Positions 46,022 through 53,362 of a stretch of DNA of 64,000 nt are shown piece by piece. Position 1 is the first letter of the stretch, and every line of letters begins with the position of its first letter. The DNA comes from Propionibacteriaceae bacterium AM104-82 (lineage in GTDB: Bacteria > Actinomycetota > Actinomycetes > Propionibacteriales > Propionibacteriaceae). Both the position numbers and the translations under genes were made by a program. The notes beneath the pieces were generated by a model. It was not told the origin of the DNA and did no database searches. It saw only the letters and a program-made list of their open reading frames with translations. Location of the stretch: contig JAQDQK010000011.1 of assembly GCA_027658995.1 (NCBI GenBank), positions 55,837 to 119,836 on the forward strand, read 5' to 3'.

Positions 46022-47115
46022 GCGTCGAACAGATCGCCCCGCTGGTCAGGGGCGCATTCCTGGGACGCTTCAACGTCCCCGTGATCCTCGCCCCCGCCGA
46101 GCCGACGACGGAGGCCGCCATCTCCGTCGCCGCGCTCGACGAGCTTCCCGCGGCCCTCGCGGCGGCGGAACTGACGCTCCCCGGCGACCTTCGCGTGGCG
46201 GTGGGAGACGAGTCGCACGCCTTCCACGCGTCGACGCTCGGCGAACCCGCTCCCATCCCACACGGCAAGGACCCGGCCGCCTCGGCGGCCGCGGCCCGCG
46301 CCCGCGTGGTGGTGGGCAAGGTCGCGGTCGTGACAGGCGGCGCGCAGGGCTTCGGCGCCGAGATCGTCCGTGGCCTCGTCGCCTCGGGGGCCTTCGTCTA
46401 CATCGCCGACCTGAACGCCGACGGCGCCGCGAAGCTCGCGGCCGAACTCGGCCCCACCACCGCGCCGATCACCGTCAACGTGGCCGACGAGGCCTCCGTC
46501 GAGGCGATGGCGGCGCAGATCGCGGCGACCACCGGTGGGCTCGACCTGGTCGTCTCCAATGCGGGCATCGTCCGCGCTGGCAGCGTCCTTGAGCAGGAGG
46601 CGGCCGACTTCCGGCTGACCACGGAGATCAACTACACGGCGTTCTTCCTGATCACCAAGCACCTCGGGCGCCTGCTCGCGGCCCAGCGGCGCACCGCGCC
46701 CGACTGGACCACCGACATCATCCAGATCAACTCGAAGTCGGGGCTGGTCGGCTCGAACAAGAACGGCGCCTATGCCGGCTCGAAGTTCGGTGGCATCGGG
46801 CTTGTCCAGAGCTTCGCGCTTGAACTGGTCGAGCACGGCATCAAGGTCAACGCGATCTGCCCGGGCAACTTCTATGACGGCCCGCTGTGGTCCGACCCCG
46901 ACCGCGGCCTGTTCGTGCAGTACCTGGCCTCCGGCAAGGTCCCCGGCGCGACCACCGTCGATGAGGTGCGCGAGTTCTACGAGTCGAAGGTCCCGCTGCG
47001 GCGCGGCACCTACGGCTCCGACGTGATGCGCGCCATCTACTACCTGATCGAGCAGGACTACGAGACTGGCCAGGCCGTCCCCGTGACGGGCGGCCAGGTC
47101 ATGCTGAGCAGCTAG
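46018..47115 (+). CDS. short-chain dehydrogenase, sorbitol-6-phosphate 2-dehydrogenase-like, with N-terminal extension
   Basis: 365 aa. The first about 100 residues are an extra domain of alternating short strands and helices not found in ordinary SDRs. The SDR fold follows: TGGAQGFG (107-114), NAG, Ser239 and the Tyr252/Lys256 pair (YAGSK). The stretches IIQINSKSGLVGS, KFGGIGL, KVPLRRG and VTGGQVM closely resemble enterobacterial SrlD (sorbitol-6-phosphate dehydrogenase) as I recall it. It would oxidise a polyol phosphate or reduce a ketose phosphate. Last gene of the operon; convergent with a membrane protein gene that overlaps it by 4 nt. Confidence 0.86.
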   Translation: MSVEQIAPLVRGAFLGRFNVPVILAPAEPTTEAAISVAALDELPAALAAAELTLPGDLRVAVGDESHAFHASTLGEPAPIPHGKDPAASAAAARARVVVGKVAVVTGGAQGFGAEIVRGLVASGAFVYIADLNADGAAKLAAELGPTTAPITVNVADEASVEAMAAQIAATTGGLDLVVSNAGIVRAGSVLEQEAADFRLTTEINYTAFFLITKHLGRLLAAQRRTAPDWTTDIIQINSKSGLVGSNKNGAYAGSKFGGIGLVQSFALELVEHGIKVNAICPGNFYDGPLWSDPDRGLFVQYLASGKVPGATTVDEVREFYESKVPLRRGTYGSDVMRAIYYLIEQDYETGQAVPVTGGQVMLSS

Positions 47116-47609
47116 CCGAGCGTGGTGGGGTTGGCGTACCACGCCCGCCCCACCACCGGCTCGACCAGCAGTTGGCCGAGCCCCAGCGCGCCGACCAGCG
47201 CCGTCGCGGTCGCGTCACCGGTCGCGGCCCAGGTCATCACAACGGCCGCGGCGCAGGCCACCGGTCGAAGCAGCGTCAACGGACCGAGCACGAACGCCAT
47301 CGCAAGGAACCTGACGCGCCACGGCAAGCAGTACCAGGCCGCGACGCCCGCGAGCGTCGCTGCCGCGTAGGGGCCGATGAACACGAGCAGCGACGACGCG
47401 CCAGCGGCCATGGCCCCGGGAAGTACCATGGCCAGTCCGAGCGCCACCGGGACGGTTACCAGGGCAAGCCAGACCAGGACCCCACGCAGCGTCGCCTTCG
47501 CGTCCCGCGCGTTCGACGTCAGCCGACCGGTGCGTCCCTGCGCCGCGCGGTAGCCGGAGAATCCGCCGTCGAGCGCCGCGATCACGCCCAACGCGACGAG
47601 CGCTAGCAC
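47112..47609 (-). CDS. small polytopic membrane protein, unknown
   Basis: 165 aa from a GTG that lies 7 nt inside the end of the methyltransferase gene. About four or five membrane segments (around 1-18, 44-68, 72-95, 101-130, 135-152), Arg-rich cytosolic loops and no recognised motif. An upstream frame continues further but translates to Arg/Pro-rich, out-of-frame-like sequence, so I stop at the GTG. Probably co-translated with the methyltransferase and could handle a methylated lipid, but that is only context. Confidence 0.6.
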   Translation of the reverse strand: MLALVALGVIAALDGGFSGYRAAQGRTGRLTSNARDAKATLRGVLVWLALVTVPVALGLAMVLPGAMAAGASSLLVFIGPYAAATLAGVAAWYCLPWRVRFLAMAFVLGPLTLLRPVACAAAVVMTWAATGDATATALVGALGLGQLLVEPVVGRAWYANPTTLG

Positions 47610-48406
47610 CTGCGCACGCCGATCAGGGGTCGCCAGACGCGCAACGGCGACTGGCCGCCGACGCACACCGTCGAGAAGGACGGGGCTGAGCGCGCCGCGA
47701 TCGCCCGCAACCGCTCGGCGGGGTAGGCGCGTCGCATCGACAGGTTTCCGTCGTGGCGGGAGATCGGCTCGCGCATCCGGGTCAGGTGAAAGACAAAGGA
47801 ACCCAGACTGGTGAGCCAGCCGGGCTCGGGGTCGTAGTGCAGGAAGGCGAGGACCGGTCGCTGCTCGTGCTTGGCCATGAAGGACGCGAGCCGGTCCGGG
47901 CTCAGGTGGTGCAGAAGCCCGGTCGACATCAGGATGGTGGGTGGCCCGTCGGCGGCGACGTCCAGGGCATCGGCCACCTCGAAGCGGACCCGGCAGTTGT
48001 CCAGCCGGGCCAGTTCCCGTCCCATCTCGACGAGGTCGGAGTTGAGGTCGGTGGCCACCAACTCGACGCCTGGCAGCGCGTTCGACCTGGCGAGGCTCCG
48101 CAGGACGTGGCCCGCGCCGCAGCCGACGTCGATCAGTCGCGCCACCGGCGACGCACGCGTGATGGTCGCCACGTCCTCGGCAACCCTGCGGGCGAGTTGG
48201 AACTCCTCCGCGAGCCGCTGAAGCTCGGCATGGATGCGGCGCATCAGGGCCCGGCAATGCTCGGCGTCCAGGACCCCGTCGCTGGCGGGAAGGGCCTCGA
48301 CCAGCCTGGCGGCCCGCTCCTGGCCCGATGCGCGGAGCCGGTTCGCCACGTCGTCTCGACGCACAGGGTGCTCGGCGATGAGGTCGGTGATCTCGACGCG
48401 CTCCAC
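47603..48406 (-). CDS. class I SAM-dependent methyltransferase
   Basis: 267 aa from a GTG at 48406; upstream codons in the frame run into the 80-nt repeat and are not credible. After a helical N-terminal part, motif I is RLIDVGCGAGHVL, followed by VATDLNSDLVEMG, EVADALDV and LLHHLSPD. Resembles the methyltransferases acting on small molecules or lipids near membrane genes. The overlap with a membrane-protein gene suggests joint function. Substrate unknown. Confidence 0.78.
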   Translation of the reverse strand: MERVEITDLIAEHPVRRDDVANRLRASGQERAARLVEALPASDGVLDAEHCRALMRRIHAELQRLAEEFQLARRVAEDVATITRASPVARLIDVGCGAGHVLRSLARSNALPGVELVATDLNSDLVEMGRELARLDNCRVRFEVADALDVAADGPPTILMSTGLLHHLSPDRLASFMAKHEQRPVLAFLHYDPEPGWLTSLGSFVFHLTRMREPISRHDGNLSMRRAYPAERLRAIAARSAPSFSTVCVGGQSPLRVWRPLIGVRRC

Positions 48407-48485
48407 CCCGTCATGGTGGCAGCGCAAAGTCGGCCGGGCAAGGGGGTCGGCTCGACTCTGGTGCCGCTGTGGCCGGGGTGGGGAC

Positions 48486-48565
48486 TTGAGCATGTTTGGT
48501 GTCTCGTTGCGCGACACGCCGTGAAGTCACGGCGTGTCGCCCAACGAGCAACCAAACATGCTCAA
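48486..48565. repeat. 80-nt palindromic element, TTGAGCATG subfamily, copy 3
   Basis: Exactly 80 nt. Outer 15-nt arms identical to the other two subfamily members, inner CGTTG stem, and a perfect central hairpin (GCGACACGCCGTGA/TCACGGCGTGTCGC). The centre differs wholly from the other copies yet is self-complementary. It lies between the divergent methyltransferase and hydrolase-like genes. Confidence 0.9.
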
Positions 48566-48629
48566 GGAACGGGTCGGCGGCACGCGCACCAACACCCTGC
48601 GCCGAGTGAGTGATCGGTACGCTCATGGC

Positions 48630-49274
48630 ATGACCGCCGTGCTGATCCTCCCGAGCCCGCTGCTGCCGGGCATGGTCTACCGACCACTGGTCGAGGCGCT
48701 GACAGCCGCGAGGGTCCGGGCGGAGTTGGCGACGGTGCCGAAGGACCCGAGCGCGCCCGCGCTGGTCGAGCAGTGGAGGGCCAAGGCGGCGGGGTTCGAC
48801 GTGCTCGCCCCGCACAGCAACGCGGGCCTGTTGGCGCCGCTGGTGGCTGGCGAGGGTCAGCGGATCGTGTTCATGGACGCGTCGCTTCCCCCGACGTCGG
48901 GGACCTTCCCGATGGCCAACGGGCGGCTGACGGAGATGCTCCACGGGCTGACCGACAAGCGTGGCCGCCTCGAGCCGTGGACCCGGTGGTGGCCGCGCTC
49001 GGCCTTCGACGAGATCATCCCCGAGAAGCTGTTCAGGAAGGTCGACCGGGCGTGCCCGCAGTTGCCCGCCGACTACTTCGCGACGCGGCTGAGAGTGCCC
49101 GAGGGCTGGGTTGATAACCCGCACGCCTACCTGGCATTCGGGATGGCCTACGGCGAGGAGTTCGAGGCCGCCCGCGAATGGGGCTGGGCGAGGAAGGCCA
49201 TGCAGGGGGCTCACCTGCACTTCCTGGTGCGCCCCGACGACGTCGCCCGCGAGATCGTCGCCCTAGCTGGTTGA
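48630..49274 (+). CDS. alpha/beta-hydrolase-like protein
   Basis: 214 aa from the ATG at 48630. The opening AVLILPSPLLPGMVYRPLVE and the elbow-like VLAPHSNAGLLAPLVA suggest a small alpha/beta hydrolase fold with the nucleophile region as HSNAG, not the standard GxSxG. A catalytic acid (Asp in VFMDASLP or RPDDVA) and His cannot be fixed by eye. The stop codon lies inside the first GGTTGAGCC repeat unit, so the repeat has supplied or altered the C-terminus. Function uncertain. Confidence 0.65.
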   Translation: MTAVLILPSPLLPGMVYRPLVEALTAARVRAELATVPKDPSAPALVEQWRAKAAGFDVLAPHSNAGLLAPLVAGEGQRIVFMDASLPPTSGTFPMANGRLTEMLHGLTDKRGRLEPWTRWWPRSAFDEIIPEKLFRKVDRACPQLPADYFATRLRVPEGWVDNPHAYLAFGMAYGEEFEAAREWGWARKAMQGAHLHFLVRPDDVAREIVALAG

Positions 49275-49806
49275 GCCATGTCGGGCGCGGAGCGGCCGGC
49301 ATCGGTCGAAACCTCGTGAGGTCCGCTGGTTGAGCCATGGCGGGCGCGGAGCGGCCGGCATCGGTCGAAACCCTCGTGAGGTGTCCGGGGTCTCGGTGTC
49401 GGGTCTGTGGACGGGGTCGGTTGGTTTCGACGCGCGTTGCGGCGCTGCGCGCCTTGGCGCGGCTCAACCGGCGGTCTGCTGGTTGAGCCATGGCGGGCGC
49501 GGAGCGGCTGGCATCGGTCGAAACCTCGTGAGGTTCGCAGGGGGCCTGTTCGCGGCGCTCGTCGATGGGTCCGATTGTGGTCGGGTGTGCTCGTGGGTGT
49601 GGGTTGGTTTCGACGCGCGTTGCGGCGCTGTGCGCCTTGGCGCGGCTCAACCCACGGTCGGCGGGCGTTGCGGCGCTGCGCGCCTTGGCGCGGCTCAACC
49701 CATGGTCGGCGGGCGTTGCGGCGCTGCGCGCCTTGGCGCGGCTCAACCCATGGTCGGCGGGCGTTGGGGCGCTTCGCGCCTTGGCGCGGCTCAACCCGCG
49801 GTCTGC
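49269..49806. repeat. dense GGTTGAGCC/GTCGAAACC cluster with a 48-bp tandem array
   Basis: Forward copies (GGTTGAGCCATG...CGGTCGAAACC) at about 49269, 49328 and 49482; inverted copies (GGTTTCGACGCGCGTTGCGG...GCGCGGCTCAACC) at about 49430 and 49606. From 49619 the GTTGCGGCGCTG...GGCTCAACCCA unit repeats four times at an exact 48-bp period (49619, 49667, 49715, 49763). No gene supported in 49275-49835; open frames here are repeat artefacts. Confidence 0.85.
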
Positions 49807-49835
49807 AGGGTCACGGTGTCGCGCCACCGGCCGGA

Positions 49836-50396
49836 TCAACGAACGGCGAGCGGTCCCGGCTGGGGGAGCGGGTCGGAGTCGAGGAGCGAGTAGACGATGG
49901 TGTCGGTCCACTCGCCCTTGTTCCACCAGTCGCGGCGCAGGTGTGCCTCGCGGGTCATCCCGAGCCGCTCAGCCACCCGTGCCGAGCCGAGGTTGCGAGC
50001 GTCCATCTGCGCCACGAGTCGCCGGACGTGGTAGCGGGAGAAACCCTGCCGGATGACCGCGGCGGCGGCCTCCGTCGCGAGGCCCCGGCCGCCGTGGGCC
50101 GGGTCGAACACCCAGCCGATCTCCGCGGTCCTTGCGTCCCTGTCTGTCCACCAGATCGACACCGACCCGACGACCTCGTCGCCGAACTCCGCGACGAGCG
50201 CCAAGGCTCCCGCGGGGGAGCCGAGGCTCACCTTCGCGAGCCGGCCGACCACCGTGCTGTGCGCCAGGACCGAGTCCCACGGCGGGTCCGTCAGATAGCG
50301 CGCCACCTCCGCCTGCCCGTAGATCCGCTCAAGAGCCTCAACGTCCTCGAGGTGGTGGGGACGCAGCGTCAGCCGCTCGGCGGTGAGCCGGGTCAC
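49836..50396 (-). CDS. GNAT-family N-acetyltransferase (RimJ-like)
   Basis: 186 aa from a GTG at 50396 whose bases overlap the Nudix stop (GTGA). RimJ/RimL-type GNAT: starts TRLTAERLTLRPHHLEDVEA, acetyl-CoA loop in HGGRGLATEAAAAV, and C-terminal NLGSARVAERLGMTREAHLR. Acetylates an amine on a small molecule or a protein N-terminus; substrate unknown. Translationally coupled to the Nudix gene. Confidence 0.87.
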   Translation of the reverse strand: MTRLTAERLTLRPHHLEDVEALERIYGQAEVARYLTDPPWDSVLAHSTVVGRLAKVSLGSPAGALALVAEFGDEVVGSVSIWWTDRDARTAEIGWVFDPAHGGRGLATEAAAAVIRQGFSRYHVRRLVAQMDARNLGSARVAERLGMTREAHLRRDWWNKGEWTDTIVYSLLDSDPLPQPGPLAVR

Positions 50397-50833
50397 GCCC
50401 GACGCCGGAGCGCGGCAAGCGCGATGTCGACGAGTTCGACGCGCGGGCCTGCCTCGTCCAACTGGTCCAGGCGGATCCACTCGGCCCGTTCCGTCGAGCC
50501 GTCGACCTCGACGGTGCCGAGCTGGCCCCCGACGATGTGGGCGACGAACACGATCCGCACGCTGGCGAACGGACGGCGATCCTCGGTCGCGTACTGCGCG
50601 AACGAGTGCGACGTCAGGTAGTCGTCGAGTTCGACGCGGTAGCCGGTCTCCTCGAACACCTCGCGCACCACCGCCGACTCGATCTGCTCGCCGAACTCGA
50701 CCCCGCCGCCGGGCAGCGTCCACGACGCCCACTCGGGGTGCGACTGGCCGGTCCACCACGACAGCAGCACGGAGTCGCCGTCGAGGATGAGGGCGTACGC
50801 GCCGACGCGGGTGTCGTATTCACTGAAGTGCAT
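50393..50833 (-). CDS. Nudix hydrolase
   Basis: 146 aa with a complete Nudix box (GGGVEFGEQI then ESAVVREVFEETGY), preceded by SWTLPGG. It hydrolyses a nucleoside-diphosphate-linked compound; the substrate is not predictable. Co-transcribed with the GNAT gene. Confidence 0.93.
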   Translation of the reverse strand: MHFSEYDTRVGAYALILDGDSVLLSWWTGQSHPEWASWTLPGGGVEFGEQIESAVVREVFEETGYRVELDDYLTSHSFAQYATEDRRPFASVRIVFVAHIVGGQLGTVEVDGSTERAEWIRLDQLDEAGPRVELVDIALAALRRRA

Positions 50834-50883
50834 GACGCGAGCCTAGTGCGGTCGCGGGGCGCGGGTCCGTGGCCGGGTAGGCG

Positions 50884-50963
50884 TTGAGCAGCATCGCGGG
50901 GTCGACGCCGAATTGCTGGCCTTGCGCCTGCCAGATCGCCATCGAACCCCGATTGCTGCTCAA
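50884..50963. repeat. 80-nt palindromic element, TTGAGCAG subfamily, copy 5
   Basis: Exactly 80 nt: begins TTGAGCAGCATCG, ends CGATTGCTGCTCAA. The halves pair along nearly the full length (arms TTGAGCAGCA, then GGGGTCGA/TCGAACCCC and CTGGC/GCCAG), leaving a small apical loop. Lies 50 nt upstream of the Nudix gene. Confidence 0.9.
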
Positions 50964-50992
50964 CGCCCATCCCTCCCCCGGCGCGAATAGGG

Positions 50993-51027
50993 GAGGGCCC
51001 GAGCAAGTATGAGTTGCTCGGGCCCTC
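50993..51027. terminator. strong hairpin without an adjacent gene
   Basis: Perfect 14-bp stem (GAGGGCCCGAGCAA and complement) with loop GTATGAG. No gene ends nearby on either strand, so its purpose is unclear: it may end an unannotated RNA read from the right (minus strand). The same loop sequence occurs in the hairpin at 51583. Confidence 0.65.
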
Positions 51028-51582
51028 ACAGGGTGATCGACGCTGGCAATTCGTCGGTCTGGATGAACGTCCCGGTATTCCTCCGTCAGCCCTGCCAGGC
51101 GACTCCGTGGGCCGCAGCCCCGGAAAGAGGAAGAAGGACCCTTCCATCCGGTGACCCTTGGGGGACGATCCCTCGGGTCAGGGTGGGTGGTCGGTTCCGC
51201 CGTCTCGTCTCGACGGCCCCGCGGATTGCTCCGCTGGGGAGGGAACTTCGTCAGCCCATCCAAATGTGACAACGGTTAGGCGTGGCCGCCATCGAGGACG
51301 TGTCCGCCATAACGTTCGCTCGCCGCCTTGCGAGCCCCTTGCGGGTGATGGACGTCGGTTTGGCTGTCCTCCGCTTTCCACTAGGTGTTTCCACTGGGTG
51401 GATCGCGTAGGACATGTCTACACGGTCCCAGGGAGACCCGCAAGGAAACGCGTGAACTTGAAATGAAGTCCCTTGTCAGCGCGGCGTGTTGTGCTTGACA
51501 GAAGGTTAGTGATCTGTTGCAGGAGTTCGCGGCGTGTCGTTACCGGAAATGTGCTCCCGCGGCCGTTTGAATGGTGCCGCAA
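51028..51582. other. 555-nt stretch with no gene; possible structured RNA or degraded sequence
   Basis: No open frame here looks like protein. Notable: CGTCAGCCC occurs twice (about 51091 and 51249), the stretch GGTGGTCGGTTCCGCC can pair with neighbouring sequence, and the right part (51280-51560) is richer in AT than the rest of the window. I compared it by eye with cobalamin, FMN, TPP, SAM and T-box leaders, SRP RNA, RNase P RNA and tmRNA without a convincing match. There is a partial, unconvincing likeness to the c-di-AMP (ydaO) riboswitch on the minus strand (GGCGGAACC). Confidence 0.4.
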
Positions 51583-51613
51583 TGTCCGGGGCGCGTATGA
51601 GGCGCCCCGGACA
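51583..51613 (-). terminator. hairpin terminator of the DinB-like gene
   Basis: 12-bp perfect stem (TGTCCGGGGCGC and complement) with loop GTATGAG, 10 nt after the stop of the minus-strand gene. Confidence 0.8.
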
Positions 51614-51622
51614 TCACAGCCT

Positions 51623-52177
51623 TCAGGCGGTGGGCGCCCAGTTCGGGTCGCGCCCGATCAGCGCAACCAGGCGATCCTCCGGAGTGTGTGTCTCGTTGAG
51701 GACGACGGGTTCGCCGAACTGGCCGGAGCCGGCGAGCATGTCTCGCATCGGCGTCATGCCCCCGACCATGCCCGCGACGACCTCGGGGTTCCAGCCCGCG
51801 TCCTGGCCCGACGCCTTCGCCAGGTCCCAGGAATGCATGAAGATGTCGGCCAGGTAGAAGTTGTCGAGCACCTGCGTCAGCGGTTGCTCGCCGGAGGAGG
51901 TGGTGACGACGCGGCTCATCTGCTCATCGTCCTCGAGGAGGGCCTGGACGTTGGCGGAGTGCTCGCGCCACAGCGCGGCCGGATCGTCGCCCTCGGCGAC
52001 GGGCAGGTCGACGCCCATTCCGGCGAGCATGCCGGGGAGCCATTGAGTCAGGTGCGTGACGACGTCACGGGCCTGCCACTCGGCAACGGGGGTGGGCGCG
52101 TCCCAGTCGGTGACCGCGTCGGCGATGGAGCCGAAACGGTCGACGAGCGCTGCATGTCGGGTGGCTAGTTCATTCAT
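51623..52177 (-). CDS. DinB/mycothiol-dependent-isomerase-like metal-binding protein (TIGR03086 type)
   Basis: 184 aa. Four-helix DinB fold features: TPVAEWQARDVVTHLTQW with a metal-type His, and YLADIFMHSWDLAKASG with the second His. Actinobacterial members are thought to use mycothiol in detoxification or isomerisation reactions; the precise role of this one is unknown. Monocistronic, ended by a strong hairpin, divergent from the second sugar operon. Confidence 0.85.
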   Translation of the reverse strand: MNELATRHAALVDRFGSIADAVTDWDAPTPVAEWQARDVVTHLTQWLPGMLAGMGVDLPVAEGDDPAALWREHSANVQALLEDDEQMSRVVTTSSGEQPLTQVLDNFYLADIFMHSWDLAKASGQDAGWNPEVVAGMVGGMTPMRDMLAGSGQFGEPVVLNETHTPEDRLVALIGRDPNWAPTA

Positions 52178-52242
52178 ATCAACAGCCTAATATCGACGGC
52201 CGACAATATAACGAGAAGATAACGAAAAGCATCCGCAAGCCA

Positions 52243-52280
52243 AGACAGCGTTGTCTATTGATGCCTGAAAGGTTTAGTGT
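52243..52280 (+). promoter_or_regulatory. candidate promoter and LacI-type operator of the second sugar operon
   Basis: Imperfect palindrome AGACAGCGTTGTCT (52243-52256) with a central CG, as in LacI-family sites. Its right half provides TTGTCT as a -35, and TTAGTG follows after 17 bp as a -10. The operator thus overlaps the -35, suited to repression by the LacI protein encoded at 62159. Confidence 0.5.
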
Positions 52281-52331
52281 CGGCACAGGAGGTGCTGCAG
52301 AGTCGCGGCGCCGAGTCGAAGGAGACTTGCC

Positions 52332-53336
52332 ATGTTCAAGAGGCCAGTATTTGCCGGCGTATTGCTCGCCGCTGCCCTCGCCGTCACCGCTTGTGGGACG
52401 CAGGGAGGAACGCAATCGCCCGCGCCAGGCGAGACGACGGGAGGCGGGGGAGGTGAGGCGAAGGCGTTGACCATCGGCCTTGTCATGCTCCAGGGTGACG
52501 ACTACTTCAAGAACATCCAGACCGGGCTTGAGAACGCCGTCAAGGCCGACGGAGGCACCGTTGTCCCAGTGAACTCCAATAACGACCCCGGTACGGAGGC
52601 CCAGAGCGTCCAGAACCTGATCCAGCGCAAGGTCGACGCGATCCTGATCCAGCCAGTCAGCGCCGACTCCTCGATCGCCACTCTCAAGAGCATCAAGGAC
52701 GCGGGCATCCCGATGATCTGTTACGGCAACTGCACCGGAGAGGCGCTCAACCCTGAGCTCGTACAGGGCGCGGCCCAGTCCGACAACACCGCACTCGGCA
52801 CCGCGACCGGCGAGGTCGCGGCCAAGTACATCAAGGACAACCTCGGGAACAAGGCCGTCGTCGGCATCCTGAACTGCGACTCGGCCGCCGAGACCTGCAA
52901 GCTGCGCAAGGCCGGCTTCAAGAAGGCGCTCGAGGATGCGGGAGTTGAGGCCGACTTCGCCGCCGATCAGGAGGGCTACCTGGCCGACAAGGCGACGCCG
53001 GTCGCGACCAACATGCTGTCGTCGAACCCCAACATCAATGTGGTCTGGGGCTCGAACGAGGGCGGCACCGTCGGCCTCGTGACCGCCGTGAAGCAGTCCG
53101 AAGCCAAGGTCGCCGTGTTCGGCACCGACATCTCCGAGCAGATCGCGGGCTTCGTCAAGGACGGTTCGCTGCAGGCCACCACCGGCCAGGATCCGCAGAG
53201 CACGGCCGCGAAGGCCTACGAGATGGCCAAGAAGGCGATCGCGGGCGAGAAGAACGATCCGATCGAGGAGCTCATCCCGGGCATCACCTACAACCACGAG
53301 GACCTCACCACCACCGAGGAATACCTGAACCGCTGA
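52332..53336 (+). CDS. sugar ABC transporter substrate-binding lipoprotein (second system)
   Basis: 334 aa with GAAGGAG upstream. Lipoprotein signal ending VTAC (about residue 21), Gly/Thr-rich linker, then a ribose-type periplasmic-binding fold (LIQRKVDAILIQPVSADSS, NVVWGSNEGGTVGLV). A Cys pair around MICYGNCTGE and another at LNCDSAAETC are unusual for the family. First gene of the operon; captures the sugar for the ATPase and permease that follow. Confidence 0.93.
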   Translation: MFKRPVFAGVLLAAALAVTACGTQGGTQSPAPGETTGGGGGEAKALTIGLVMLQGDDYFKNIQTGLENAVKADGGTVVPVNSNNDPGTEAQSVQNLIQRKVDAILIQPVSADSSIATLKSIKDAGIPMICYGNCTGEALNPELVQGAAQSDNTALGTATGEVAAKYIKDNLGNKAVVGILNCDSAAETCKLRKAGFKKALEDAGVEADFAADQEGYLADKATPVATNMLSSNPNINVVWGSNEGGTVGLVTAVKQSEAKVAVFGTDISEQIAGFVKDGSLQATTGQDPQSTAAKAYEMAKKAIAGEKNDPIEELIPGITYNHEDLTTTEEYLNR

Positions 53337-53362
53337 CCCGATCACGCCACAGGAGGCCGCAC

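Noticed and set aside
47610..48257. N-terminal extension of the small membrane protein at 47112
   Set aside because: The upstream part of that frame is Arg/Pro/Gly-rich antisense-like sequence overlapping the methyltransferase, which has clear motifs.
49619..49806. CRISPR array
   Set aside because: 48-bp units are contiguous and nearly identical with no variable spacers.
49407..50621. Plus-strand frame through the repeat array with repeated ALRRCAPWRGSTHG units
   Set aside because: The protein repeats merely translate the 48-bp DNA repeats; no start context and it runs antisense through GNAT and Nudix genes.
51028..51300. c-di-AMP (ydaO) riboswitch on the minus strand
   Set aside because: GGCGGAACC is suggestive, but the conserved 5' and 3' segments are not found in order and no suitable gene follows.
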